The notes: generated from the letters alone by a model not told the origin. Positions 1 to 8,760 are shown, numbered from the stretch's first letter. The stretch is 64,000 nucleotides of DNA from Oceanospirillum sp964342385 (GCA_964342385.1 CAYFGP010000003.1:62001-126000), one strand, 5' to 3'. Program-made: numbers and translations.

Positions 1-799
1 CACCCATGATTCCAAGGTGTTGAACTGCGCCATGCGTTTTGCTATCTACCTGCCACCACAAGCGTCTCAAGGACAGAAGGTACCGGTGCTGTACTGGTTA
101 TCCGGTTTAACCTGTACCGATGAGAACTTTATGCAGAAGGCGGGTGCACAGCGTCGTGCCGCTGAACTGGGTATCGCGATCGTTGCACCGGATACCAGCC
201 CCCGTGGTGAAGGCGTGGGTAATGATGAAGGTTACGATCTGGGCCAGGGCGCGGGTTTCTACCTGAATGCCACTCAGGAACCTTGGAAAGCGCATTATCA
301 GATGTACGACTATATCGTGCATGAGCTGCCAGAACTGATCGAAGCCACCTTCCCGGTATCTGATCAGCGTGCAATTGCGGGTCACTCTATGGGTGGTCAC
401 GGTGCGTTAACCATCGCGTTGAAAAACGCTGAGCGTTACCGTTCTGTTTCGGCGTTTAGCCCGATCACTAACCCTATTAACTGCCCTTGGGGCCAGAAAG
501 CGTTTACTGCTTATTTAGGCGAAGATCTTGAAAGTTGGCGTCAATATGACAGCTGTGAGCTGTTAAAAGCGACTGCGAACCAAGAGTCTGTGACTAAGCT
601 GCCAGTCCGTGTCGATCAAGGTGAAGACGATAGCTTCCTGCAGTCTGAGCTGAAGCCGGAAAATCTGGTGGCAGCGGCAGAGCAGGCGGATTATCCGTTG
701 GAGCTGCACCGTCATAAAGGTTATGACCACAGCTACTACTTTATCGCCAGCTTTATTGAGCAGCATCTGGACTTCCACGCAGAATTCCTGAAAGGCTGA
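1..799 (+). CDS. fghA: S-formylglutathione hydrolase (esterase D family), 5' end cut by window
   Basis: Cytoplasmic serine hydrolase that releases formate and glutathione from S-formylglutathione, the second step of glutathione-dependent formaldehyde detoxification. The reading frame is open from base 2 (residues THDSKVLNCAMRF), which matches the family a little after its N-terminus, so roughly 20 residues lie upstream of the window; the GTG at 17 is not the start. Visible family marks are YWLSGLTCTDENFM near the front, the nucleophile elbow GHSMGGHGAL, and HKGYDHSYYFI near the C-terminus, which carries the catalytic His. The usual partner, a glutathione-dependent formaldehyde dehydrogenase, would be upstream and is not visible. 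Family assignment is firm. Confidence 0.93.
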   Translation, partial: THDSKVLNCAMRFAIYLPPQASQGQKVPVLYWLSGLTCTDENFMQKAGAQRRAAELGIAIVAPDTSPRGEGVGNDEGYDLGQGAGFYLNATQEPWKAHYQMYDYIVHELPELIEATFPVSDQRAIAGHSMGGHGALTIALKNAERYRSVSAFSPITNPINCPWGQKAFTAYLGEDLESWRQYDSCELLKATANQESVTKLPVRVDQGEDDSFLQSELKPENLVAAAEQADYPLELHRHKGYDHSYYFIASFIEQHLDFHAEFLKG

Positions 800-915
800 T
801 GTTCAATAAACTGATCAGATACTGCTGAGCGACGTGTTTAGATCGAAACTAAGCTTCTCTGGAAGCATTGGGTTTCCCTGTTTGTCAGGTCCCGGATGAT
901 CAATTACTCGCTTTA

Positions 916-937
916 ACCCGCTGCGGCGGGTTTTTTT
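916..937 (+). terminator. Rho-independent terminator after fghA
   Basis: A short GC stem (ACCCGC, loop TGCG, GCGGGT) is followed directly by seven T. It lies about 115 bases after the fghA stop and 45 bases before the next gene, so it separates the two transcription units. Confidence 0.85.
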
Positions 938-982
938 ATCGCAGTCAGCTTTTATAGCAACTAGATAGAGCAAAGAGACACT

Positions 983-2071
983 ATGAACGAGCAAACCCGA
1001 TCTATCCCGACCAATATTATTACCGGTTTCCTTGGTGTCGGGAAAACCACAGCCATTAATGGTTTGTTGGCCAATAAGCCTGAAGGTGAATCCTGGGCCA
1101 TTCTCGTCAATGAGTTTGGTCAGGTGGGTATTGATCAGGAGATGTTGCCAGATCAGGATGGCCTGCATGTGAAGGAGCTGACCGGCGGTTGTATGTGCTG
1201 TGCGGTGGGCGCTTCTTTAAAGCAAACGCTGTCTTTGCTTATAGAGCGAGCAAAGCCTGATCGTCTGATTATTGAACCTACCGGTCTTGGTCATCCGGAA
1301 GGGATTATCGATACACTGATGGGGCCTCCTTTTAAGGATGTACTCGATCTAAGAGCGACCCTTTGTCTGCTTGATCCACGCCTGCTTGAAAAGCAAGAAG
1401 TGGTGGGCAATGCGACTTTTCAGGATCAGCTGAGTTTGGCTGATGTTGTATTGATCAATAAATGCGACCTAGCAGATGAGGCTCTGGTGGAGTTGGCGGA
1501 AACCAGTCTGGGCAGTATGTTCCCACCGAAGCAATATGTTGGCCGTACTACTCAGGCTGTGATTGATCCCTCCATGCTGGATTTTGTCCGCAATGGTCAG
1601 CTAAGTGCTCAATTTCCAGATGCTCATAAGCATGATCATGGACACAAACACGATCATGGGCACGATCACAACCATTTGAATGGCCACAGTCATAGTCATC
1701 AGCACGAGCACCACAGTTATGGGTCTGCTCATCAAGAAACTGGAATAGAGCATCAGCCAGAACCGGGTCAACCGATTCGAAAAACGGGTCATGGTAGCGG
1801 TTTCTTCAGTTGCGGTTGGGTCTTCCATCGGGATGATTGCTTCGATTATTGGGAGTTGGAAGAGATCCTGAATGGCCTTGAAGGGATTAATCGTATTAAA
1901 GGCGTGATCCGTATCGGTCGAGATTGGGTGTTGTTTAACCGGGTTTTGGATGAGCACGATTTTGATAAAGTTGCCTATCGTCGTGATTCCCGTATCGAGA
2001 TTATCAGCCCTCGTGAGCTGGATTGGGAAGAGATCGAACAGAGGATGATGGCCTGTTTGATCAAGAGCTAG
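983..2071 (+). CDS. CobW/P47K-family GTPase, probable metal (zinc) chaperone
   Basis: G3E-family GTPase of the COG0523 type, which loads metal into target proteins in the cytoplasm. In the 362-residue product the P-loop GFLGVGKTT lies near residues 15-23, the family metal-binding CxCC motif (GGCMCC) at residues 69-73, and the G4 motif NKCD near residue 159. Residues about 213-246 form a His/Asp-rich loop with more than a dozen His, followed by a CobW C-terminal domain starting around FFSCGWVFHRDDCF. The ATG follows an AAAGAGA ribosome-binding site. It stands alone between two terminators. The His-rich loop favours zinc (or nickel) over cobalt, but the client is not shown; no convincing Zur box was found upstream. 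Confidence 0.88.
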   Translation: MNEQTRSIPTNIITGFLGVGKTTAINGLLANKPEGESWAILVNEFGQVGIDQEMLPDQDGLHVKELTGGCMCCAVGASLKQTLSLLIERAKPDRLIIEPTGLGHPEGIIDTLMGPPFKDVLDLRATLCLLDPRLLEKQEVVGNATFQDQLSLADVVLINKCDLADEALVELAETSLGSMFPPKQYVGRTTQAVIDPSMLDFVRNGQLSAQFPDAHKHDHGHKHDHGHDHNHLNGHSHSHQHEHHSYGSAHQETGIEHQPEPGQPIRKTGHGSGFFSCGWVFHRDDCFDYWELEEILNGLEGINRIKGVIRIGRDWVLFNRVLDEHDFDKVAYRRDSRIEIISPRELDWEEIEQRMMACLIKS

Positions 2072-2092
2072 TTTTTGTTTCTGTGTCTCTCA

Positions 2093-2126
2093 GCCTCCGG
2101 TACCCGTCGGAGGCTTCTCTTTTCTT
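2093..2126 (+). terminator. Terminator after the CobW-family gene
   Basis: Stem GCCTCCG / CGGAGGC with an 8-base loop, followed by a T-rich run (TTCTCTTTTCTT), 22 bases after the stop codon. Confidence 0.8.
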
Positions 2127-2150
2127 CATTGCTTTTTTCCTGGTTCATCA

Positions 2151-2184
2151 TTGCCTTGCCTTGCCTTGCCTTGCCTTGCCTTGC
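2151..2184. repeat. Pentanucleotide tandem repeat (TTGCC)n
   Basis: Six perfect copies of TTGCC plus a partial seventh (TTGC). It is intergenic, downstream of the CobW-gene terminator and about 300 bases before the next operator. Repeats of this kind can change length by slipped-strand mispairing; here it is in no reading frame that looks real. Confidence 0.95.
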
Positions 2185-2258
2185 GATCTCCTTCGAATGT
2201 AATTAATGCGTGATCGTTGTTCCAAAATAATCTTGTATCGGACGTACGCCAGCCTGCC

Positions 2259-2320
2259 GTTGGGTTTCGCGAAGCAAGATTTTCTCCATTAAACAGTATC
2301 TTACCGTCGCTCTACCCAAC
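2259..2320. repeat. Possible palindromic intergenic element
   Basis: GTTGGGT (2259-2265) and ACCCAAC (2314-2320) form an inverted repeat, with the GTTGGGTTTCGCG and CTACCCAACCTACA wording often seen in dispersed palindromic repeats of proteobacteria. The small open frame across it (2217-2408) is judged spurious for this reason. Confidence 0.45.
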
Positions 2321-2445
2321 CTACACAAGCCTCACTCTGAATCTTGTTGTGAGATTTATCGAGGGAGTAAGAGAGTTGGCTCAAGTGCAATCGTCACCTG
2401 AAAACTAATTTTGCTAGAAATTATGTGATCTGGTTCTCATTTTAA

Positions 2446-2504
2446 AAATTGTCACATTTGACAATTTATTGTTCATGATAATAAACTGTCGCTAATGACA
2501 ATTT
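2446..2504. promoter_or_regulatory. Two tandem palindromic operator-like sites
   Basis: Site 1 is a perfect 9-bp inverted repeat: AAATTGTCA (2446-2454), spacer CATT, TGACAATTT (2459-2467). Site 2 has the same design: AAACTGTCG (2483-2491), spacer CTAA, TGACAATTT (2496-2504). The centres are 37 bp apart. Both sit directly upstream of the small membrane gene at 2524, where a repressor would cover the promoter. The shape fits a dimeric TetR-like regulator, but none is encoded nearby. Confidence 0.65.
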
Positions 2505-2523
2505 AATTGGAGAGGTAAACCAC

Positions 2524-2715
2524 ATGTTGGAACTGGGTATGAGTTGGACGTTTCTACTTGGTATTTTTCTATTGCTTTGGGTGGCTTATGACCTGTTGAG
2601 CGGTCGGGTTTGGTTGCATAGGGAGTTTGCTCGTAGTGATGAACCGGGTGCTTACTGGTTAACCCTTTTGCTCTGGCTGGCAGTGGCGTTGTCTTGCTTT
2701 TACTGGCCGGTGTAA
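2524..2715 (+). CDS. Small membrane protein, two predicted TM segments
   Basis: A 63-residue protein with an uninterrupted hydrophobic stretch at about residues 8-26 (WTFLLGIFLLLWVAYDLL) and another at about 44-63, joined by a short charged loop (HREFARSDEPGAYW). A GGAGAGG ribosome-binding site ends 8 bases before the ATG. It opens the apparent operon 2524-3913 with a second small membrane protein and a sterol-desaturase-family gene, so it may be an accessory subunit or regulator of that enzyme; this is inference. No family recognised. Confidence 0.7.
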   Translation: MLELGMSWTFLLGIFLLLWVAYDLLSGRVWLHREFARSDEPGAYWLTLLLWLAVALSCFYWPV

Positions 2716-2744
2716 TTCTGAGCAGAGTTAGCCGAGAGAGCTGG

Positions 2745-2783
2745 TTGAGAGGAATTGTTGAGAGGAATTGTTGAGAGAGTTCG
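2745..2783. repeat. 13-bp direct repeat, 2-3 units
   Basis: TTGAGAGGAATTG occurs at 2745-2757 and 2758-2770, with a degenerate third unit at 2771-2783. It lies in the gap between the two small membrane genes, just before the ribosome-binding site of the second. Confidence 0.85.
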
Positions 2784-2821
2784 CTGAGCAAGTTGATTGC
2801 AGACTGTAGAGGGGAAAGAAG

Positions 2822-2986
2822 ATGGTGCTGCCTAAACATAACCTTTTGATTCGTTTGATTTATCTATTGGGTATTCCGGTCATGTTTCTGTTTTTGGCCT
2901 GGGATGGTGGCTTGTTACAAGGAGGGCCACTGGAATCTGAATGGCTCAATTATTGGTTTTCGACGCTGTTATCCGTAACTGAATAA
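2822..2986 (+). CDS. Second small membrane protein (54 residues)
   Basis: ATG at 2822 opens a 54-codon frame ending in TAA at 2984-2986. The purine-rich GAGGGGAAAGAAG just upstream is a good ribosome-binding site. The product starts with a short basic stretch (PKHNLLIRLIYL), then a hydrophobic helix at about residues 8-27 (YLLGIPVMFLFLAW), and ends with an amphipathic tail (LNYWFSTLLSV). It lies between the 63-residue membrane gene and the sterol-desaturase-family gene, 18 bases before the latter. It is a real-looking but unrecognised gene. Confidence 0.6.
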   Translation: MVLPKHNLLIRLIYLLGIPVMFLFLAWDGGLLQGGPLESEWLNYWFSTLLSVTE

Positions 2987-3004
2987 AACATTAAAGAGAG
3001 TGGG

Positions 3005-3913
3005 ATGATGACTGCATCAGATTGGTTAGCTTATTTGGAATACGCCCCTTTCAGTACCTACGACTGGGTGGTGGTTTTTGCTCTGTTTTTCCTGATTTTG
3101 GAGATAACGGATGAGATCTTTACCGGGCGTTTAAACGGTGAACGTACGCTGGAAACGCTATCCAGCTGTTTTACCCAAGTGCCGTATTTCTTTACCGAGG
3201 CATTAGTGTTTGCGGGAGCGGTATACGGGTATTTCACACTCTATGAATATATCCCTTGGCAGCAGCCGATTAACGGTTACACCGCCCTTTTAGTACTGTT
3301 GCTGGCGGATTTTGTTTATTACATCGAGCACTTCTGTGCCCATAAGATTCGCTTGTTTTGGTTGGCCCATTCGGTGCATCACAGCTCCAGTATGATGAAT
3401 ACCGCGACAGCGTTCCGTTTCAGTCTTTTTGATCCTGTGTTGTCAGTGATCTTCCACTTGCCACTGGTATTAATGGGCTTTAATCCGATTTTAATCTTTG
3501 CCGCCGAGGTACTGGTTCAGGCTTATCAGTTCTGGCTGCACAACGAGATGGTTGGCAAGTTAGGCCCTATTGAGTGGCTGTTTAATACGCCGTCACACCA
3601 CAGGGTGCATCACGGTGCCAATGAGAAATATATCGATAAGAATTTTGGTGGCATCTTGATCATCTGGGACCGTATGTTTGGCACTTTCCAGAAAGAAGAA
3701 GAGTTGCCGACTTATGGTTTAACCACGCCGATGACCAGTAAAAATCCACTGACAGTGCAGTTCTATGAGTTCCCTCGTTTGTACCGGGATCTGCGTCAGG
3801 CTCAAGGTTTCTCTGAAGTGTTGGGTTATCTGTTTCGGGGCCCGGGTTGGAAGCCTGCAAAAAAAGCCAAAACGGCCGTGCCTAATCATTCAACCAATAC
3901 CTCAACGTTATAA
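3005..3913 (+). CDS. Sterol desaturase / fatty acid hydroxylase family membrane protein
   Basis: Integral-membrane di-iron oxygenase family (302 residues) that hydroxylates or desaturates lipid substrates. The eight-histidine ligand set is visible as HFCAHK (about 109-114), HSVHHSS (about 122-128) and HHRVHHG (about 199-205), between hydrophobic helices. A GAGAGTGGG site precedes the tandem ATG codons at 3005 and 3008. It is the third gene of an operon with two small membrane proteins, behind two palindromic operator-like sites, which suggests regulated lipid modification. The exact substrate (sterol, hopanoid, ornithine lipid or fatty acid) cannot be told from sequence alone. Confidence 0.88.
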   Translation: MMTASDWLAYLEYAPFSTYDWVVVFALFFLILEITDEIFTGRLNGERTLETLSSCFTQVPYFFTEALVFAGAVYGYFTLYEYIPWQQPINGYTALLVLLLADFVYYIEHFCAHKIRLFWLAHSVHHSSSMMNTATAFRFSLFDPVLSVIFHLPLVLMGFNPILIFAAEVLVQAYQFWLHNEMVGKLGPIEWLFNTPSHHRVHHGANEKYIDKNFGGILIIWDRMFGTFQKEEELPTYGLTTPMTSKNPLTVQFYEFPRLYRDLRQAQGFSEVLGYLFRGPGWKPAKKAKTAVPNHSTNTSTL

Positions 3914-4071
3914 CGATCCATTATCAGGCTGGTTTTCGAATCCCAGTTGATTCGATCTGAAATTACCCTGCCAGAAATCATAAAGGTCCAGGCTTCAACG
4001 AGTTTTAAGCAAGACGCCAAAATGATGTCAGCACTGAATAGGCTGGTCCAAATTAATAAGAGAGTTTTCCT

Positions 4072-5865
4072 ATGACAGCGTTAAACAAAAGCAGTCGCTT
4101 CTTAATGCAGGCGACACTGGGGGCAAATAATGCCCTGATCCAACAAGTGGCTGAGCAGGGTGTTGAACATTGGTTAGAGCAGCAGCTGAATCATGACCTG
4201 ACTCGTGCAGAAAAGCAGACGTATCAAACAAGTACCAAAAATATCTGGCAACATTTTAGAAAACGTTTACTGGCAAGCTACGGTGAAGGTGCCATTAATG
4301 GTGATGGTAATAATCCTGCGCTGCCCTATAAGTGGTATTTCCATATGGCCTGGTGGCAACAGGCATTGGCATCTGAAGCCAATGGTCAGCCAGAAGCAAA
4401 TGATCATTTACTGCGTCAGCGAGTGGCGCAGGCGTTAAGCGAAGTACTGGTTATTTCGGATAATTCATCGCTGGAATTGGATGCGGTGGGTATGGCCAGT
4501 TATTACGACCTGTTATATCAGCATGCATTTGGTAGTTATGCCGATCTGCTGTATCAGGTGTCTATGCACCCGTGTATGGGCGTTTACCTGTCTCATATGA
4601 ATAACCGCAAGGCAGAACCTGCTAAGCATATTCATCCTGATGAGAATTATGCTCGAGAAGTGATGCAGCTGTTTACCATTGGCTTGTATCAGCTAAATCC
4701 TGATGGCAGTCGCAAGAAGGATCTTCAGGGGAGGGATATTCCCACTTACGATAATGACGATATCAAGCAACTGGCGCGGGTATTCACGGGGTTAACGGCC
4801 CATAGCTACCTGTATGAATGGACTACCAGCTTCTGGGGTAGTGATTACAACAGTCATCCCGTCTCTTTTGATGATGGTATTGATAAAAGCTACAAAACGG
4901 TGCCTTTTGTTAATATGACACAAGCGATGGTGGTGCATGAAAGCTACCATGATCGACAGCCCAAACAGCTACTGCAGGGACATATCACTCTGCCCGGTGG
5001 GCAATCCGGGACTGCTGAGATACGTACGGTTATTGAGCGTCTGGTGGCTCATCCCAGTACAGCTCCTTTTATTGCTCGCAACCTTATCAATCAATTAGTG
5101 ACATCGAACCCGTCTCCAGCCTATGTGCACTCTGTCGCCAGTAAATTTGGTGCCAGAGGAGATCTAAAAGCGGTGGTACGAGAGGTGCTGACGTATCCGT
5201 TACGCCATGCGGTGGCTTCGGTGCAGTTACCGGCTGCTTACCTGGAGCGGGGTAAGGTTGTGCAATCTCAAAAACTGAAATCGCCACTTCTAAGAAGCAC
5301 TCAGTTGCTGCGCGCCTTTGGCGCTTATAACCGCTCTGGTCGTTTATGGTTAATCGGGGATGATATTCAAGAGCCATTGCAACAACACTCGTTATCATCA
5401 CCAACGGTATTTAACTTCTATAAACCGGATTTTATCCCTCATGGTCCACTGGGTACTGCAGCACTGAAAGCCCCCGAGTTTGAGCTGCATACTTCGGCTA
5501 CCTCAGTGGCTTATGTCAATCTGATGTACTACTGGTTTTTTGGTGATTATCTGCCGGCCGTCAGTACCAAAATCAATAACGAAGTCGCCAATGTGGCAGA
5601 GCTAAATCCTGAGATATTAAAGCGTAATGGCCGGGATAAGCTCAGACTGAATTTTGAGCAGGAGCTAGTGATGGCTGCAGATCCCCGTCAGCATGATGCG
5701 TTGATTGACCATTTGAGCCTGGTGCTAACCGGTAAGACAAATCTGACTATTAAAGACAAGATCAAAGCTGCGTTTCGCCTGTATCGGGATAAGCCTGAAT
5801 GGGTGGTGCAAACCATTGTGTTTATGTTGGCTATTTCCCCAGAATTTACCGTGCAGGAGGCTTGA
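4072..5865 (+). CDS. DUF1800 family protein
   Basis: A 597-residue protein of the DUF1800 family. The front shows the family pattern (SRFLMQATLGANNALIQQVAEQG, then VEHWLEQQL), the middle contains NYAREVMQLFTIGLYQLN and VFTGLTA, and the end contains QHSLSSPTVFNFYKPDF, all typical. DUF1800 genes almost always precede a DUF1501 gene, as here, with three bases between stop and next start. Function is unknown; the pair is often linked to exported or surface proteins. AGAGAGTTTTCC precedes the ATG. No classical signal peptide is visible. Confidence 0.92.
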   Translation: MTALNKSSRFLMQATLGANNALIQQVAEQGVEHWLEQQLNHDLTRAEKQTYQTSTKNIWQHFRKRLLASYGEGAINGDGNNPALPYKWYFHMAWWQQALASEANGQPEANDHLLRQRVAQALSEVLVISDNSSLELDAVGMASYYDLLYQHAFGSYADLLYQVSMHPCMGVYLSHMNNRKAEPAKHIHPDENYAREVMQLFTIGLYQLNPDGSRKKDLQGRDIPTYDNDDIKQLARVFTGLTAHSYLYEWTTSFWGSDYNSHPVSFDDGIDKSYKTVPFVNMTQAMVVHESYHDRQPKQLLQGHITLPGGQSGTAEIRTVIERLVAHPSTAPFIARNLINQLVTSNPSPAYVHSVASKFGARGDLKAVVREVLTYPLRHAVASVQLPAAYLERGKVVQSQKLKSPLLRSTQLLRAFGAYNRSGRLWLIGDDIQEPLQQHSLSSPTVFNFYKPDFIPHGPLGTAALKAPEFELHTSATSVAYVNLMYYWFFGDYLPAVSTKINNEVANVAELNPEILKRNGRDKLRLNFEQELVMAADPRQHDALIDHLSLVLTGKTNLTIKDKIKAAFRLYRDKPEWVVQTIVFMLAISPEFTVQEA

Positions 5866-5868
5866 GCG

Positions 5869-7389
5869 ATGTTGAACAAAGAACAGTTGAATAAAAAGCA
5901 GTTGGGCAAAAAAGTACTAAATAAACTTTTTACCGATAAAAGCATGAGCCGTCGTGAGCTGTTAAAAGCAGGAGCTAAAACCACAGGTGCGGTAGCGGGT
6001 TTAGGTGTGGCATCAGGGTTGACCGGTGTAGCTCCTGCATTTGCAGCTCCGACATCTGCTGGCAGTGAATTGGTAAAAAAAGCGGTTAGAGTGACACCAC
6101 AGCGTAAGGCACTGGTGTTTATTATGCTGGATGGCGGCAATGACAGCTTTAATATGCTGGTGCCTACGGATAAAAAACACTACAAGCAATATCAGCAAAC
6201 TCGCAGTAACCTGGCTTTAGCCAAGGATGAGTTATTACCTCTGCAGAGTTATAAAGATGAGCAGGGGCGCAGTTTCGGTTTGCACCCTTCAATGCCAGAA
6301 GTTCAGCAGCTGTTTAATCAACAAAAGCTGGCCTTTGTGGCCAATATGGGGCCTTTGATCCAGCCTGTGAGCAAACAGAGCTTTAAAAATGGCAGTGCTC
6401 CTTTACCTCTGGGATTGATGTCTCACGCCGATCAGTTCAAACATTGGCAAACCTCAATGCCGGATCAGCGTTTAAATCAGGGTTGGTTTGGTCGTTTTGC
6501 CGATACTTTGCAACCCAGTCCTGCGCCAACGGATATTCCAATGAATATCTCTCTGGCGGGCAGCAATATTATGCAGAACGGTGTTAAAACTCAGCACTAC
6601 TCAGTTACAGACAAGGGCAGTGTAGGCTTGGTTGTGCATGAAGAATCAAGCCCTCTTAACGATACTTTGTTGGCCAGTTTTAATGATTTGATTACTGCGG
6701 ATTATCATAGTGATCCTTTTAAGCAAAGCTATCTATTGTCTACGTGGCAGGCACAACAGCAGCATCAAACGTTTAAAATGGCAGTGCAGCAACATCGTGT
6801 ACCTGAGCGTTTTTCTGATACCCCCTTATCTCAGCAGCTCAAGCAAGTGGCAAAAACGATTAAGGCAGCTGATGAGCTCGGTACGCCTCAACAAACGTTT
6901 TTCCTGCGTTATATCGGTTGGGATCATCATGATGAACTGCTAAATAGTCATGCCGAGATGCTAAGGGTGTTAAGCCAAGCCCTAGGTGAGTTTCAGCAGG
7001 CATTGGAGGCGATGGGATTGGATGATCAGGTTATTACTTTTACCGGTTCAGATTTCGGTCGGACCCTGACTTCTAATGGAAACGGTACGGACCATGGTTG
7101 GGGCGGGAATACACTGGTTATGGGTAATGCCATCGCTGGTGGACAAATTTTTGGTCAATACCCTGATCTGACCTTGGGAGAGCAGAATCCGCTGGACGTG
7201 GGTGATGGCGTGTTGATTCCAACAACCGCAACTGATCAGCTATATGCAGAACTGGCGTTGTGGTTTGGTATTAAACGGCGTGATTTACCATTAATGTTTC
7301 CTAATCTGAAACACTTCTACAATATGGCTAATTTTAATCAGGCTCTGCCGTTAGGTGTGGTACCAGCTGCAGCTCAAGCTCAAATATAG
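5869..7389 (+). CDS. DUF1501 family protein with Tat signal
   Basis: A 506-residue partner of the preceding DUF1800 gene. A twin-arginine signal is clear: SRRELLK around residues 27-33, then a hydrophobic stretch (TTGAVAGLGVASGLTG) and a cleavage-like AFAAP near residue 60. The mature part has family motifs VFIMLDGGNDSFNMLVPTD, FRYIGWDHHDE and FTGSDFGRTLTSNGNGTDHGWGG. These resemble the alkaline-phosphatase/sulfatase fold, consistent with a metal-binding exported protein folded before export. The AGGAGG ribosome-binding site lies inside the end of the DUF1800 gene, so the two are translationally close. The N-terminus before the Tat motif is unusually long and Lys/Asn-rich. Function unknown. 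Confidence 0.9.
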   Translation: MLNKEQLNKKQLGKKVLNKLFTDKSMSRRELLKAGAKTTGAVAGLGVASGLTGVAPAFAAPTSAGSELVKKAVRVTPQRKALVFIMLDGGNDSFNMLVPTDKKHYKQYQQTRSNLALAKDELLPLQSYKDEQGRSFGLHPSMPEVQQLFNQQKLAFVANMGPLIQPVSKQSFKNGSAPLPLGLMSHADQFKHWQTSMPDQRLNQGWFGRFADTLQPSPAPTDIPMNISLAGSNIMQNGVKTQHYSVTDKGSVGLVVHEESSPLNDTLLASFNDLITADYHSDPFKQSYLLSTWQAQQQHQTFKMAVQQHRVPERFSDTPLSQQLKQVAKTIKAADELGTPQQTFFLRYIGWDHHDELLNSHAEMLRVLSQALGEFQQALEAMGLDDQVITFTGSDFGRTLTSNGNGTDHGWGGNTLVMGNAIAGGQIFGQYPDLTLGEQNPLDVGDGVLIPTTATDQLYAELALWFGIKRRDLPLMFPNLKHFYNMANFNQALPLGVVPAAAQAQI

Positions 7390-7413
7390 GGCAGAGTGAG
7401 GCGGTTCAGGTTT

Positions 7414-7439
7414 GCCCGAAGCTCATATGAGCTTCGGGC
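7414..7439. terminator. Perfect 13-bp hairpin after the DUF1800/DUF1501 operon
   Basis: The sequence GCCCGAAGCTCAT folds with ATGAGCTTCGGGC, starting 25 bases after the stop. There is no T run after it, so it may act as a 3' end stabiliser or a weak terminator. Confidence 0.6.
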
Positions 7440-7911
7440 CTTGTGCGTATACACAGCGAAAAAAATAACTCGACATCGGCTTCTCTGGAATTCAGATAAT
7501 AGGGCTCAGTTTGCTCAGGAAAGTTTTTTTTCGCTATTTGTTAATACACTCTGGCTTGCCAAACTTTAGTTGTTAAACACCCGTTTAAATAAAAATTCTC
7601 GATATTATTTAGTCTATTGTTGGAACATCCAGTCTTTTGTTTCAAAAATGCTTTGGTTTGAGTGTTTAATCTTTCAGATAAAAGCTGTCCATTTTGGTGC
7701 AAATTGTAGGGAAAGATTGCAGTCTGTTTCAAAGTGTTTCTATCTGAGCAGAATTGAAATTAATTCACACACTTGCCCTGTTTTTTTCACGTTAATCCTT
7801 ATGTTTTGCATACATATTTTTCTGATATAGGTTAGTCTTTTTGCACTAGCAAGGAAGCACTATTTTGACCAGGGAGGAAAATTAAAGACGACAATATTAT
7901 AAATATAAACG
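7440..7911. other. AT-rich intergenic region without a convincing gene
   Basis: About 470 bases between the DUF1501 gene hairpin and the AraC-type regulator. An open frame at 7570-7830 has no good ribosome-binding site and a low-complexity Cys/Phe/Ile-rich product, so it is not called. The segment before 7912 (CCAGGGAGGAAAATTAAAG) is purine-rich and is probably the 5' leader of the regulator, although it is about 30 bases from the ATG. Confidence 0.6.
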
Positions 7912-8760
7912 ATGATTATTCTTAATAAGGTATTTAGTGATTTGAAAGGGGTAACCCATCTGCCTTGCCGGTCTGTTACTGGCACCGCACAGTGTAAAAA
8001 TACTAATGTTTATTCCATTGAGCAGGATGTGTATGTTCTAGCAGGCATACATGAAGCTGAGTTAGAAATTGCGTACACCTCACAAGATATGTTCAAAATG
8101 GTTATCCCTATTAAAGGGATGTCTGAGGTCCGTTTTGAACATATGCCTGTCACTCGTAAACCTGGTGAGCTCATCCTAATTAATTATGCTGATGGGGATG
8201 AAATTGTTACACCTCATATCGAAAGTGAGTCTATCTGCGTTGTAGGATCTGTCGATTGGTTTAAACACTATATTGGTCATATCGAAACGGTTAATGTCAG
8301 TGATTTATCACCGATCAAACCTATGTTGCAGCATTTTTATCAGTCAGTTTTTCCTCATTATTGCAATGATGCTTTACTACTAAAAAAACTCTTTTACGAC
8401 ATGATGTTTGATTTGCGTCTGGCATTGAAAGCAGATGAGAAGGACGACATGATATTTAATGCCGTAGACTCTATGTTGCAATCTAATGAGTATCGCTATG
8501 TTTACCAGATAACAGAAGCATTAGATATCTCTGTTGGTAAACTCAATAGCTTGTATGAAGCGCGTCATGGGGTTGGTATCAAACGCTATTGTGAAATATA
8601 TCGCATGGAATTGGCCCGTAAATATCTTTCTAATCGAAGCATGAAAATTGCTGAAGTAGCCGACTTATTAGGTTTTTCCAGTCGAGAAGGATTAAGCAAG
8701 GCATTTAAGAAATACTTTGGCACAACGATTAAAGAGTATGTGTCTCAGACTGAGCAATAA
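7912..8760 (+). CDS. AraC-family transcriptional regulator
   Basis: A 282-residue regulator. The N-terminal ~170 residues look like the AraC-binding-like ligand domain (CRSVTGTAQCKNTNVYSIEQ, IPIKGMSEVRF). The C-terminal ~100 residues are a two-helix-turn-helix AraC DNA-binding domain, with RYCEIYRMELARKYL and IAEVADLLGFSSREGLSKAFKKYFG followed by the typical terminal segment. It is convergent with the solute-binding protein gene at 8874. Effector and targets are not shown by the sequence. Confidence 0.9.
   Translation: MIILNKVFSDLKGVTHLPCRSVTGTAQCKNTNVYSIEQDVYVLAGIHEAELEIAYTSQDMFKMVIPIKGMSEVRFEHMPVTRKPGELILINYADGDEIVTPHIESESICVVGSVDWFKHYIGHIETVNVSDLSPIKPMLQHFYQSVFPHYCNDALLLKKLFYDMMFDLRLALKADEKDDMIFNAVDSMLQSNEYRYVYQITEALDISVGKLNSLYEARHGVGIKRYCEIYRMELARKYLSNRSMKIAEVADLLGFSSREGLSKAFKKYFGTTIKEYVSQTEQ

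Noticed and set aside
2151..2184. Possible CRISPR-like array in TTGCC repeats
   Set aside because: Units are 5 bp without spacers; it is a simple tandem repeat.
2217..2408. 63-residue frame
   Set aside because: It crosses an inverted repeat of intergenic type, has no ribosome-binding site, and its product resembles translated repeat sequence.
7570..7830. 86-residue frame upstream of the AraC gene
   Set aside because: No good ribosome-binding site; Cys/Phe/Ile-rich product of AT-rich DNA.
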